Of a stretch of DNA of 32,160 nucleotides, positions 1 through 7,914 are shown piece after piece; within the stretch, counting starts at the first letter, position 1, and each line of letters opens with the position of its first letter. Source of the DNA: JAAZIN01 sp964464625 (GTDB lineage: Bacteria; Bacillota; Dethiobacteria; DTU022); contig CAYXKD010000018.1 in the NCBI GenBank assembly GCA_964464625.1, positions 1-32,160 of the forward strand, read 5' to 3'. A program made the position numbers and the translations under genes. The notes beneath the pieces are model-generated. The model worked only from the letters and a program-made list of their open reading frames with translations, had not been told where the DNA came from and did no database searches.

Positions 1-36
1 GCGTCTTATCGGCTGAAAACCCCGGATCTGATTTGA
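1..36 (+). CDS. possible 3' end of an upstream gene
   Basis: Frame 1 is open from the window edge and stops at TGA 34-36, giving the short tail ASYRLKTPDLI. A terminator-like hairpin follows 35 bases later, which suggests that a plus-strand gene ends here. Frame 3 is also open, to a TAA near base 54, so the frame is not certain. The product cannot be identified from so little sequence. Confidence 0.3.
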   Translation, partial: ASYRLKTPDLI

Positions 37-70
37 TACACACACACTTTATTTAAAGTAAGAACGATCA

Positions 71-96
71 GGGCTGTCTTGAAAGGCAGCCCTTTT
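71..96 (+). terminator. rho-independent terminator
   Basis: An 8-bp stem (gggctgtc / ggcagccc, with one G-U pair) and a 6-base loop are followed by TTTTATTAATT. The orientation suits a plus-strand gene upstream of the window. On the minus strand the hairpin has no good T tract, so it is a poor terminator for iorB. Confidence 0.7.
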
Positions 97-142
97 ATTA
101 ATTGTACTGTCAGGCAGGCAACAGGAGTTTATACGGCAGAAA

Positions 143-733
143 CTAGCATTTCAAGACCTGACCCCAGTTCCAGCCGGATTCAAAGGCGCGGTTGTTGAGC
201 TTAAGATGTTGTAAGGGGACCAGTCCGGCAATGGTGTTAAGCCAGGTTTCCCGGGGAAAAGGGAGCCGGCGGGCCAGTATGCCCAGGAGAAAGAGGTTGG
301 CGCTGCGGGGATGGCTGCGGACAGGCTCCTCAGCGGAGGCATTAACCGTGATGACATTTATATTACTGGCTGACAGCATGGACTCGATCCCTTCCGGGTA
401 AGGACATTCTCCCGTGAGCACAGGCAGGGGAGCGATGGCTTGCATATTAACAACAGCAGTTCCCTGCGGTGAAAGCCAGGGCAGGGAGCGCAGCGCCTCA
501 AGCTGCTCGAAAGCCAGGAGAAAATCCGCTTCTCCCGGCGGGACCAGTGGAGAATAAACCTTGCGGCTGAAACGGACATGAATAAGCACACTGCCGCCGC
601 GCTGGGCCATTCCCTGTGTTTCGGAACTTTTCACATCATAATTTTCCGCCAGGGCAGTCCCGGCAATGATCTTGCCAGCCAACAGTGTGCCCTGACCGCC
701 TACGCCGGCAATGATGAGGTCGGCTTTAGCCAT
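143..733 (-). CDS. iorB: indolepyruvate ferredoxin oxidoreductase, beta subunit
   Basis: This is the small (gamma-domain) subunit of the thiamine-dependent enzyme that oxidatively decarboxylates aryl pyruvates (indolepyruvate, phenylpyruvate, hydroxyphenylpyruvate) to aryl-acetyl-CoA and reduces ferredoxin in the cytoplasm. The 196-residue length is normal for the family. The N-terminus has the typical IIAGVGGQGTLLAGKI glycine-rich segment, followed by SSETQGMAQRGGSV, the hallmark of 2-oxoacid:acceptor oxidoreductase gamma domains. The start ATG overlaps the end of iorA by 8 bases and has AAGGAG 9 bases upstream, so the two subunits are probably translationally coupled. It is the last gene of the paaK-ACT-iorAB operon. 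Confidence 0.93.
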   Translation of the reverse strand: MAKADLIIAGVGGQGTLLAGKIIAGTALAENYDVKSSETQGMAQRGGSVLIHVRFSRKVYSPLVPPGEADFLLAFEQLEALRSLPWLSPQGTAVVNMQAIAPLPVLTGECPYPEGIESMLSASNINVITVNASAEEPVRSHPRSANLFLLGILARRLPFPRETWLNTIAGLVPLQHLKLNNRAFESGWNWGQVLKC

Positions 734-2492
734 CCGCTCCGACTCCTTTCATGGTGGAGATGGCCTCGTGGAGGCAGAGCTGGGCGCAGAGGCCGCAGCC
801 GTTACAGAGAGAGGGGTCGATAAAGGCGGGTCCATTTTTTACCTCCTGGCTTAATGCAGGGCAGCCCAGACGCAGACAGACTGCGCAGCCGCGGCATTTC
901 TCCGGGTCAACCAGCAGGGGCGCATTCCGGGTCTGCTCAAGCAGGGCGCAGGACTTGCGGACAATGATTACTGAAGGTTCCCCTGCATCAAGTTCTCTTT
1001 CAATTACATTCTGCAGTTCTTGAAGTTTCATCGGATCTGCTGTGATGACACGTTTTACGCCAATAGCCCTGCAGAGCGGCTCCAGCTCCAGGGGCGCTCT
1101 TTTTTCTCCCTGGAGGGTCAATCCGGTGCCCGGGTGGTCCTGGTGTCCTGTCATGGCGGTGGTGCGGTTGTCCAGAATGAGGACGGTAGCCTTGCTGCCG
1201 CTGTAGACCATGTCGATGAGTGGAGTGATACCCGAATGAAAGAAAGTGGAATCCCCGATTACCGCCACGGTGCGTCCTGACAGCTCTGGATCAGCCCGCT
1301 CCATTCCTAAGGCCTGGCCGATCCCGGAGCCCATGCAGATGCAGGTATCAAGCGACTCCAGCGGAGGCAGTGCTCCGAGGCTGTAACATCCCACATCGCC
1401 GGGTACATTTAATTTTAGCTTGCGCAGCACGTAGAAGAGGCCGCGGTGAGGGCATCCCGGGCAAAAAAGCGGCGGGCGCGAAGGGAGTTCAGGGAGGGGA
1501 AAACTGCTTTTATTTACCAGGCACCTGCCATTGCCAAGCTTTTCGCGGATAATATCCACACCAAGTTCACCTATGACTGGAAAAAGATCTTTGCCTCGCA
1601 CCGGTAATCCCAGGCGCAAAGCCAGGACCTGCTCCTCGAGAAAGGGATCCAGCTCTTCTACGACAATGATCTCTTCCACTAACCCGGCAAAGTGGCGCAA
1701 TAGCTGCGCGGGCAGGGGATAGCTAAAACCGAGCTTCAGCAGGGTGGCATCGGGAAGCGCCTCCCTGACATACTGGTAGGCAATTCCAGAGCAGACAATG
1801 CCGTATGTTGTTGTCCCTTTTTCAATCCGGTTTAGCGGAGAGAGGTCAGCCGCCTGGCGCAAAGCCTCCAGCCGTTTTTCCACCAGGGGGCGCCGCTGCC
1901 GGGCAAACCCTGGAATCATTACATACTTGGCAGGGTCTTTCCGGTAGCCATGGCATACCCTCTCCACTTTTTCACCAGGTTGTACCAGGCTTCGGGAATG
2001 AGAGATTCTGGTGGTTGTTCGCAGAAGAAGAGGTGTATCAAACTCTTCACTGAGCTGAAAGCCGGCGATAACATAATCCCTTGCTTCTTGGCTGTCCGAT
2101 GGTTCCAAAAGTGGAATTTTTGCCAGACGGGCGTAATGACGGTTGTCCTGTTCGTTCTGAGAGCTGTGCATACCGGGATCATCGGCGCTGACAAGCAGCA
2201 GTCCGCCTCCGACACCGGTGTAAGAAAGGGTCATGAGCGGATCAGCAGCCACGTTTACCCCTACATGTTTCATTGCCGCAAGTGCCCGGGCGCCTGCCAG
2301 CGATGCGCCGATGGCCACCTCCAGGGCTACCTTTTCATTGGGGGACCAGCTGGCATGTACATCAGGGTAGTGCGACAGTTGCTCCAGAATTTCCGTGGAG
2401 GGAGTGCCGGGATAGGCTGTGCCTACGGTGACTCCGGCTTCAAAAGCGCCGCGGGCGATTGCTTCGTTTCCTGACATCAATTTTACTGACAT
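726..2492 (-). CDS. iorA: indolepyruvate ferredoxin oxidoreductase, alpha subunit
   Basis: This is the large catalytic subunit. It binds thiamine diphosphate and passes electrons to ferredoxin through two iron-sulfur clusters. The N-terminal pyrimidine-binding domain starts MSVKLMSGNEAIARGAFEAG and contains AYPGTPSTEI. The central pyrophosphate-binding part has GDSTFFHSG and, further on, LDNRTTAMTGHQ. The C-terminal ferredoxin-like domain carries CRGCAVCLRLGC and CNGCGLCAQLC; the second cluster lacks the usual proline after its last Cys. I chose the inner ATG at 2492 (588 aa), with AGGAAG 5-7 bases upstream. An in-frame ATG at 2516 would add eight residues and has a more distant GGGAG. Aromatic specificity rests on family recognition and on the neighbouring ACT and PaaK genes. 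Confidence 0.93.
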   Translation of the reverse strand: MSVKLMSGNEAIARGAFEAGVTVGTAYPGTPSTEILEQLSHYPDVHASWSPNEKVALEVAIGASLAGARALAAMKHVGVNVAADPLMTLSYTGVGGGLLLVSADDPGMHSSQNEQDNRHYARLAKIPLLEPSDSQEARDYVIAGFQLSEEFDTPLLLRTTTRISHSRSLVQPGEKVERVCHGYRKDPAKYVMIPGFARQRRPLVEKRLEALRQAADLSPLNRIEKGTTTYGIVCSGIAYQYVREALPDATLLKLGFSYPLPAQLLRHFAGLVEEIIVVEELDPFLEEQVLALRLGLPVRGKDLFPVIGELGVDIIREKLGNGRCLVNKSSFPLPELPSRPPLFCPGCPHRGLFYVLRKLKLNVPGDVGCYSLGALPPLESLDTCICMGSGIGQALGMERADPELSGRTVAVIGDSTFFHSGITPLIDMVYSGSKATVLILDNRTTAMTGHQDHPGTGLTLQGEKRAPLELEPLCRAIGVKRVITADPMKLQELQNVIERELDAGEPSVIIVRKSCALLEQTRNAPLLVDPEKCRGCAVCLRLGCPALSQEVKNGPAFIDPSLCNGCGLCAQLCLHEAISTMKGVGADG

Positions 2493-2573
2493 GTCATCTT
2501 CCTGTCTGGCGATCATTGCTGCATCTGCTCCCTCTAGTGAGAAGAATATTTAAGCACCATCCCCGGGAAAAGA

Positions 2574-3002
2574 TTAAAGATCATATATCCGCTCACTGCT
2601 GATCACGGGGATACCCTTCTTTTGCAGCACTTGCAGAGCAGCAGGAATATTATCCACGCGCATCAGAATCAGGGCATTTTCGGTGCGCTTCTGGAGAAAG
2701 GCGTACAAATATTCGATATTGATCCCGGCAGATTCCAGGGGTAAAAGTACGCTGGTCAGCCCTCCTGGTACATCGGGGACCTCAACGGCGATTACTTCGG
2801 TGACTGAAGCCATAAAGCCTTTTTCCCGCAGAACAGTGCAAGCCTTATCAGGCTCATTAACGATCAATCTCAGAATTCCGAAATCAGAAGTGTCGGCGAT
2901 GGAAAGTGCGCGAATATTTATCCCCGCTTCGCCGAGAGCCTGGGAGACGCTGATCATCCTGCCGCATTTGTTCTCAAGAAATATGGAGATCTGTTTGACC
3001 AT
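2574..3002 (-). CDS. tandem ACT-domain protein
   Basis: This 142-residue protein is made of two ACT domains. The first begins MVKQISIFLENKCGRM, with the pattern of a small-molecule sensor, and the second covers about residues 70-142 (VEVPDVPGGLTSVLLPLESAGINIEYLY in shortened form: VPDVPGGL, GINIEYLY). ACT domains bind amino acids. Stand-alone two-ACT proteins of this kind are repeatedly found between phenylacetate-CoA ligase and indolepyruvate oxidoreductase genes, where they probably sense an aromatic amino acid; that role is inference. The start has AAGGAGGT upstream. The gene lies 43 bases after paaK and 81 bases before iorA on the same strand. Confidence 0.85.
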   Translation of the reverse strand: MVKQISIFLENKCGRMISVSQALGEAGINIRALSIADTSDFGILRLIVNEPDKACTVLREKGFMASVTEVIAVEVPDVPGGLTSVLLPLESAGINIEYLYAFLQKRTENALILMRVDNIPAALQVLQKKGIPVISSERIYDL

Positions 3003-3045
3003 TTGACAACCTCCTTGTCACAGGATCCTTCAGGGCGAAGGATTG

Positions 3046-4347
3046 TTATCGGGCATTGCGCCGGTCGAGTATCCGCTGCGCCTTCCCTTCGCTTCGCGGG
3101 ATCGACTTTGGCTCAACGAGTTTCACTGATGCGGAAATACCCAGAACACTGACTATCTCCTCGCGGATCGTTTTCTCCAGGTCTTCAAGCCCTTTGACCT
3201 TGTCCGAAAACATCTGCTCTGTAAGTTCCACCTGGATCTCCAGGGTGTCCAGGGTTCCAACCCGGTCTACAATGAGCTGGTAATGGGGTTCCGTTTCTCC
3301 GATCTCCAGCAGGATGCTTTCCACCTGCGAGGGGAATACATTTACCCCCCGGATGATAAGCATATCGTCTGTTCGCCCGCTAATCTTGGCTAACCGCATA
3401 TGGGTGCGGCCGCAAGAGCAGGGCTTGCGTGTCACAGAGGTGATATCCCCTGTCCGGTAGCGCACCACCGGCAGCGCTCCCTTGGTAATGGTGGTGATTA
3501 CCAGTTCGCCAGTTGCACCCTCCGGAAGAATTTCTCCACTGGAGGGGTCAACAATTTCAGCGATAAAGTGATCTTCCCCCAGATGCAGTCCATCCCTGCT
3601 CGGGCACTCATAGGCAACACCCGGACCCATTACCTCGCTGAGGCCGTAAATGTCAAAAGCGCTAATCTGCAGCTTCTCTTCGATGACATGGCGCATATTA
3701 TCAGACCAGGGCTCAGCTCCGAAAAGACCGGACTCCAGTTTTAGCCCCGAGGGTTCTATCTGCATTTCCTCCATGGTTTCAGCTATATTCAGGGCATAGG
3801 AGGGGGTGCAGGCGAGCAGGGTGCATCTCAGATCCCTGATCATACGCACCTGGCGTTTTGTCTGCCCTCCCGAGACGGGCACTACTGTGGCCCCGATTTT
3901 CTCTGCCCCATAATGAACTCCAAGGCCGCCTGTAAAAAGACCGTAGCCGTATGCAACATGGATTACAGAGTTACGAAAAGCACCGGCGGCGGTAAGTGCC
4001 CGGGCCATCAGTTCCGCCCATATCTCCAGGTCATCCCTGGTGTAGCCCACTACTGTAGGTATACCTGTTGTCCCCGAGGATGAGTGGATCCGCACCACCT
4101 CGCTCAGGCCGTTGGTGAAGAGTCCGTAGGGGTAGTTATCCCGCAGATCGTTTTTTATGGTGAAGGGCAGCCTGGCAAGATCCTTCAGCGACCGGATGTC
4201 GCCCGGCTCCGCTCCTATTTCCCCAAATCGCTGCCGGTAATAAGGCACAAGCTGGTATATTGTTTCCAGTGTCTGCTTTAGCCGTAAATACTGCAGCAGC
4301 TCAAGCTTCTCCCGCGGCATGGCCTCACAATTTTGATTCCACATCAT
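3046..4347 (-). CDS. paaK: phenylacetate-CoA ligase family protein
   Basis: This is an AMP-forming aryl-acetate:CoA ligase (433 aa, normal length) that converts phenylacetate, or possibly indole- or hydroxyphenyl-acetate, to its CoA thioester. The P-loop is SSSGTTGIPTVVGYT, the adenine-binding part is DIYGLSEVMGPGVAYEC, the hinge is YRTGDIT, and the C-terminal lid contains GRTDDMLIIRGVNVFPSQ, all standard for PaaK. The start is ATGATG after GGTGGAGGGAAA, so translation may begin at 4347 or 4344. It is the first gene of the operon with ACT-iorA-iorB, which couples aryl-pyruvate oxidation to aryl-acetate/CoA interconversion. Substrate preference cannot be read from the sequence. Confidence 0.92.
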   Translation of the reverse strand: MMWNQNCEAMPREKLELLQYLRLKQTLETIYQLVPYYRQRFGEIGAEPGDIRSLKDLARLPFTIKNDLRDNYPYGLFTNGLSEVVRIHSSSGTTGIPTVVGYTRDDLEIWAELMARALTAAGAFRNSVIHVAYGYGLFTGGLGVHYGAEKIGATVVPVSGGQTKRQVRMIRDLRCTLLACTPSYALNIAETMEEMQIEPSGLKLESGLFGAEPWSDNMRHVIEEKLQISAFDIYGLSEVMGPGVAYECPSRDGLHLGEDHFIAEIVDPSSGEILPEGATGELVITTITKGALPVVRYRTGDITSVTRKPCSCGRTHMRLAKISGRTDDMLIIRGVNVFPSQVESILLEIGETEPHYQLIVDRVGTLDTLEIQVELTEQMFSDKVKGLEDLEKTIREEIVSVLGISASVKLVEPKSIPRSEGKAQRILDRRNAR

Positions 4348-4568
4348 TTTCCCTCCACCGTCTTCGTGATTGAGATATATAAATTACTTTATTCCATGAA
4401 AGAAAGGGTTCTCCTGCCACCTGTTTTTCCAATTGATATAGATGAGCCGCCCGTCGATACCGGGAATGCCCGAAATTCTGCTGCAGCAGTGCTTCGGGTA
4501 TTAAAGGGAGGAAGTCAGGGGAAAACAATAGGGTATTGCTGGGCAGAATTGCGGGCTGGGAGGCGTTC

Positions 4569-5579
4569 ATGAAGGGAACAGGTGCAATAAAAGGTCTTCC
4601 CGAACTTGTCGGGGTTCAAAGAGAGATGGAGAAAACTCTTCACCAGGTGCCCTGCGGAAGCGGCGAAATGATAGCATTTCTTCTGAGAAGGAGCGGTAAA
4701 ATGCTGCGCCCGCAGCTGCTGCTTGCCAGCGCAGCCCTCTCAGGGGAAGGCAGGCAGCTAAGGGGTGCTCTCCTTTTAAAGACTGCCGCAGCAGTGGAGT
4801 TGATCCATATTGCCTCTTTGGTTCACGATGATATTATCGATGAAGCCGGAGTAAGGCGTGGAGAGGAAACTCTGCACCTGCGCTGGGGCAACCGCCGGGC
4901 TGCCCTGGCAGGCGATTTCCTGCTGGCCCGCGCCTTTGACCTGTTGAGCCGCCCGGGTTGTAATAAAAATGTGCTCATCCTGCTGGCTCGCACAGTATCC
5001 CAGCTCTGCCTTGGGGAAATCTGTCAGCTTAATTATCAGTATCGCTGGGAGCTCATCGAAAAACAATACTACCGGGTTATAGATCTCAAGACAGCCTGGT
5101 TCATCGCCGCCTGCTGCGAAGCCGGTGGGTGGATTTCAGGTGCCGCCCCGGTACACCGCCGTGCGCTGCGCCGGTTTGGGCTCAAGCTTGGTCAGGCCTT
5201 CCAGATTGCCGATGATATCCTCGATTATACCGGTTCTCAAGAGCAGCTGGGCAAACCTGCCGGAAATGACCTTAAACAGGGGAGGCCCACCCTGCCGCTG
5301 ATCCACCTCTTTGCCACTCAAAGAAAATATTTGAAAATCTTGCGGGTATTACCCGTGAATGTGAATTCAACAGTACCTGCCGAAATTAGAAGGAAACTCC
5401 GCCAGGCTGTAATAGAGAACGGTTCTCTTGATTATGCCTCTGCTGCTGCCTGTAAAAAGCGGGTAGAAGCTCTGGAGAGTTTGCAGTGTTTTCCACTTTC
5501 TCCGCAAAGGCAACTACTTGAAAAGATTGCTATGGCATTAACAATTCCCCTTTGCAGGAAATCAAAGGGGTCTTATTGA
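4569..5579 (+). CDS. long-chain polyprenyl diphosphate synthase (heptaprenyl-type)
   Basis: This is a trans-isoprenyl diphosphate synthase that adds isopentenyl diphosphate to an allylic primer. The first aspartate motif DDIID is at residues 87-91 (VHDDIIDEAGVRRG) and the second, DDILD, at 215-219 (QIADDILDYTG), followed by the typical GNDLKQGRPTLPLI. The fifth residue before the first motif is Ala82. A small residue there is known to permit long products, so C30 or longer is likelier than FPP or GGPP. I chose ATG 4569, which has GGAGG 6 bases upstream; an upstream in-frame start at 4536 lacks a clear site. The C-terminal 30 residues are basic and poorly conserved. It resembles the HepT catalytic component, but no HepS-like partner is seen nearby. 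The YtpB homologue 1 kb away suggests C35 product use. Confidence 0.85.
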   Translation: MKGTGAIKGLPELVGVQREMEKTLHQVPCGSGEMIAFLLRRSGKMLRPQLLLASAALSGEGRQLRGALLLKTAAAVELIHIASLVHDDIIDEAGVRRGEETLHLRWGNRRAALAGDFLLARAFDLLSRPGCNKNVLILLARTVSQLCLGEICQLNYQYRWELIEKQYYRVIDLKTAWFIAACCEAGGWISGAAPVHRRALRRFGLKLGQAFQIADDILDYTGSQEQLGKPAGNDLKQGRPTLPLIHLFATQRKYLKILRVLPVNVNSTVPAEIRRKLRQAVIENGSLDYASAAACKKRVEALESLQCFPLSPQRQLLEKIAMALTIPLCRKSKGSY

Positions 5580-5649
5580 TTTAGAGGCAAAACTATTTTA
5601 GAATAAGAATATGAAATTCTTTAACCCATTACTATTGTGAGGTGAAAAG

Positions 5650-5973
5650 ATGTCGGAAATTATCAATGTCACTGAAAAGGAATTTGAAGACAAGGTGATA
5701 GCAGAGCAGCTGCCGGTTCTCCTGGATTTTTGGGCGCCCTGGTGTATGCCTTGCCAAAGGATTGCGCCTGTTCTAGACGAGCTCGCCGCTGATTATCAGG
5801 GGCGGCTGAAAATAATCAAGGTAAATGTGGATGAGAATCCAGGGCTGGCTGAGCGTTTCGAAATTATGGGTATTCCCACCATGCTTCTCTTCAAAGGTGG
5901 TTCGACGGTGTTAAGCTTTAGCGGCGCTGTCTCAAAAACAGAGCTGACCAACAAGATAGATCCCCATCTCTAA
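5650..5973 (+). CDS. thioredoxin with CMPC active site
   Basis: This is a 107-residue cytoplasmic thioredoxin, full length for the family, with a thiol-disulfide exchange role. The fold markers are present: LDFWAPWCMPCQRIAPVL with the redox cysteines at 32 and 35, VNVDENPGLAERFEIMGIPT with the cis-proline, and a C-terminal FSGAVSKTEL helix start. The active site is Cys-Met-Pro-Cys instead of the almost invariant Cys-Gly-Pro-Cys, which should alter redox potential or partner choice. The start has GAGGTG 5 bases upstream. The gene lies 70 bases after the prenyl synthase; no reductase gene is adjacent. The family call is secure, the partner is not known. Confidence 0.92.
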   Translation: MSEIINVTEKEFEDKVIAEQLPVLLDFWAPWCMPCQRIAPVLDELAADYQGRLKIIKVNVDENPGLAERFEIMGIPTMLLFKGGSTVLSFSGAVSKTELTNKIDPHL

Positions 5974-5997
5974 TTACTTTGGCTCATAACATGTAGA

Positions 5998-6037
5998 AAG
6001 TCAGCAAACCTGTGCAAAGGCACCGGTTTGCTGACTT
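5998..6037 (+). terminator. long hairpin without T tract after thioredoxin
   Basis: A perfect 13-bp inverted repeat (aagtcagcaaacc / ggtttgctgactt) encloses a further 4-bp stem gtgc/gcac with loop AAAG. This gives about 17 bp with one T/C mismatch. It sits 25 bases after the thioredoxin stop and is followed by GTCTGGGAGG, so no U tract is present. It may act as a transcript-end stabiliser or an atypical terminator. Confidence 0.55.
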
Positions 6038-6142
6038 GTCTGGGAGGGGCGATTATCCTGTAATTTTACTGATCTTAAAGGATTTAACGATAAAACAGAG
6101 AAACAATCTCTAAAAATAAAATTGTGTAGGAGGCATCAGCTC

Positions 6143-6568
6143 ATGAAAAAATCGTTATTTTCTGTTCCTGTAAAAGTTCGCTATTATGATACTGATCTTT
6201 CACGCTCCGTCTTCTTCACCAATTATATCAAGTGGTTTGATTCCATTGCTTTGCCAGAATTTAATGATGCGTTGGGCATCGACTGGCGTTCTTTTTTGGA
6301 AGTAAATGTAGATGCAGTGGTGGTTCAGGTCGCCTTTGATTACAAGGCTCCCTGCTATATCGATGATGTTATTGATATTCATATCACTGACATGGATCTG
6401 GGAAGGAGCAGCATGACAATTTTCGGGGCCCTTTACAAGGAAGGTGAGCTCATCGCTGAAGGGAAACTGGTTTGTGTTTTTGTTGATTTCATCACTCGAA
6501 AATCTGTGCCAATACCAGAACTGTTTAAAAGCAAATTCGATGCCTATATTAAGGACAAAAAAGAGTAA
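6143..6568 (+). CDS. acyl-CoA thioesterase, 4HBT hot-dog family
   Basis: This is a single hot-dog-fold protein of about 141 residues, typical of the 4-hydroxybenzoyl-CoA thioesterase/YbgC group that hydrolyses acyl- or aroyl-CoA. The N-terminal motif KVRYYDTDLSRSVFFTNYIKW matches the family signature, and Asp18 sits at the position of the catalytic aspartate. The usual Ala-Gly after that Asp is replaced by Leu-Ser-Arg-Ser, so the substrate pocket differs from the reference enzymes. I chose ATG 6143 because AGGAGG lies 9 bases upstream; the earlier in-frame TTG at 6122 has no such site. Base composition is more AT-rich than that of its neighbours. The substrate is unknown; a CoA thioester from the aromatic pathway at the left edge is possible but speculative. 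Confidence 0.83.
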   Translation: MKKSLFSVPVKVRYYDTDLSRSVFFTNYIKWFDSIALPEFNDALGIDWRSFLEVNVDAVVVQVAFDYKAPCYIDDVIDIHITDMDLGRSSMTIFGALYKEGELIAEGKLVCVFVDFITRKSVPIPELFKSKFDAYIKDKKE

Positions 6569-6594
6569 GGCGTCTCTTTAGAGAGAGCAGAGAG

Positions 6595-6625
6595 GGCACG
6601 GGTGTTAAATCTCGTGCCTTTTTTT
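6595..6625 (+). terminator. rho-independent terminator of the thioesterase gene
   Basis: The stem ggcacg / cgtgcc is extended by a G-U pair and has a loop of about 10 bases. It is followed directly by a run of seven T (6619-6625), 27 bases after the thioesterase stop. It slightly overlaps the 3' end of the convergent ytpB-like gene. Confidence 0.85.
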
Positions 6626-7769
6626 ACGGTGTAAAAGATGCCGGAATCTTCCTGCCGCTCCGCCTCTGGAGCAGGCCCAGCCTGCGCAGCAGCAGACAGA
6701 GTCGAAAATAGAATATAGCCTCAGAGCCACCAGTATTGAGCAGTGAGCGGGCACATTTCTGCAAACCCTGGCGTTCCACCTTGGGATCGGAGAGGTAGAC
6801 TGCCAGGAGACCCCGGATAACGGATCGGTGAAAAGATGCGCGGGGCAGGGAAGCTACCTTGTCAAGGGATTTCTGCAAAAAAAGATGCAACCGCAGGACC
6901 GCTGCGTCAGCAGAGGGATAGCAGGCAATAAAATTAAAATCTCCCGCCCGGCGGTCTTCCTCCTGGTCTATCCAGTAATCCAGCAAAATATGGAGACCGC
7001 AAACCCAGGGGAAATAAGAGTCTACTATTTTTTGCCCCTCTTCCAGGCTGGTCTCGGGCAAAGCCGCCAGAGCGGAGAGAGCGAAGATGGGCAGTGTGGA
7101 ACCGCATGCGGCTGCAAATTCCCACCAGTGCAGCGAAGGATTTGTCGGTGACGCCTTTTCTCTGAACCAGCGCCTTAAGCGGCTTTTGCGCACTGCCGGT
7201 TCAAGGTGCTTATAGACCTGCAGGTCATTGTAAAGTGAAGCTATTCTAAGGATCCCGCTCTGAACTGCAGGATAAGAGGGGAGAGCGCTGATGCAGGCGC
7301 GGCACCGCGACACGAGTGCCTCCAGGTAACCGCCGTCGTTTTTGAAGGGGTAGAAACGATAATAATCCAGATTTCTGGGAGGACCGCTGGTGAGTGCAGC
7401 GGTCATTGCCTGATGCAGGCAGCGGAAAGCCGCTTCATCGAAGATCCCGCCGCGATCACAGAGATTGTCCAGATAGTCGCTCATAGTTTGCAGGGCTACG
7501 ATCAGGGCGATGACTTTTCTGGTATGAGAGTGGTTGAAGCTGTAAAGCGCGTAGTAACTGCCACCCTGGGCATGGAAGCGCTTATTGGAGAGGCTTGAAA
7601 GGGCCTGCTGCAGGAGCGGCCAGTCGGCATCCAAAGTGAGGCTCTGCTTCCATTTGCGCAGCTCCCGGGAGACCTGGGGAAGCACGCCTGTAAGAAAACG
7701 CGGTAGAGAGAGTTCAGGAGAAAAACGAACCGCTTCAAGCAACAGGCTTTCACCTGTTTTTTCTGACAT
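6624..7769 (-). CDS. ytpB: tetraprenyl-beta-curcumene synthase family (YtpB/DUF2600)
   Basis: This 381-residue protein belongs to the DUF2600/YtpB family, all-alpha class I terpene synthases that turn heptaprenyl diphosphate into tetraprenyl-beta-curcumene, the precursor of C35 sesquarterpenes in Bacillus. Two Asp-rich segments are recognised: SDYLDNLCDR with Asp98, Asp101 and Asp105, and GLHILLDYWIDQEED with Asp264, Asp268 and Asp272. These probably hold the magnesium ions that bind diphosphate. Length and motif order fit the family. No transmembrane segment is evident. The Shine-Dalgarno site is weak (AAAGAGTGATC). It is transcribed toward the prenyl synthase-thioredoxin-thioesterase group; the DUF2512 gene lies upstream on the same strand. 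The true substrate chain length is inferred, and no squalene-hopene-type cyclase gene is in the window. Confidence 0.83.
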   Translation of the reverse strand: MSEKTGESLLLEAVRFSPELSLPRFLTGVLPQVSRELRKWKQSLTLDADWPLLQQALSSLSNKRFHAQGGSYYALYSFNHSHTRKVIALIVALQTMSDYLDNLCDRGGIFDEAAFRCLHQAMTAALTSGPPRNLDYYRFYPFKNDGGYLEALVSRCRACISALPSYPAVQSGILRIASLYNDLQVYKHLEPAVRKSRLRRWFREKASPTNPSLHWWEFAAACGSTLPIFALSALAALPETSLEEGQKIVDSYFPWVCGLHILLDYWIDQEEDRRAGDFNFIACYPSADAAVLRLHLFLQKSLDKVASLPRASFHRSVIRGLLAVYLSDPKVERQGLQKCARSLLNTGGSEAIFYFRLCLLLRRLGLLQRRSGRKIPASFTP

Positions 7770-7840
7770 ATCTGATCACTCTTTGTTCTTATTTACGTTA
7801 ATTTGCCCTCATATTTTACCGGGCACCGCAGGAGGAGAAT

Positions 7841-7868
7841 TAAATAGCCGCACCGGCAGTGATGCGGC
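7841..7868 (-). terminator. weak minus-strand terminator after the DUF2512 gene
   Basis: The 6-bp stem gccgca / tgcggc (7847-7852 and 7863-7868) has a 10-base loop. Read on the minus strand it is followed by TATTTAATT, a modest U tract. It lies between the DUF2512 gene and the ytpB-like gene. Confidence 0.45.
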
Positions 7869-7914
7869 CAATCAAAGGGGAACAAACATGCAGGGCCATT
7901 TCGGTTAAATCTCT

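Noticed and set aside
1950..2474. A 174-codon plus-strand open frame opposite iorA
   Set aside because: It is a shadow of iorA: the minus-strand frame has clear family motifs, while this frame has no recognisable domain and no ribosome site.
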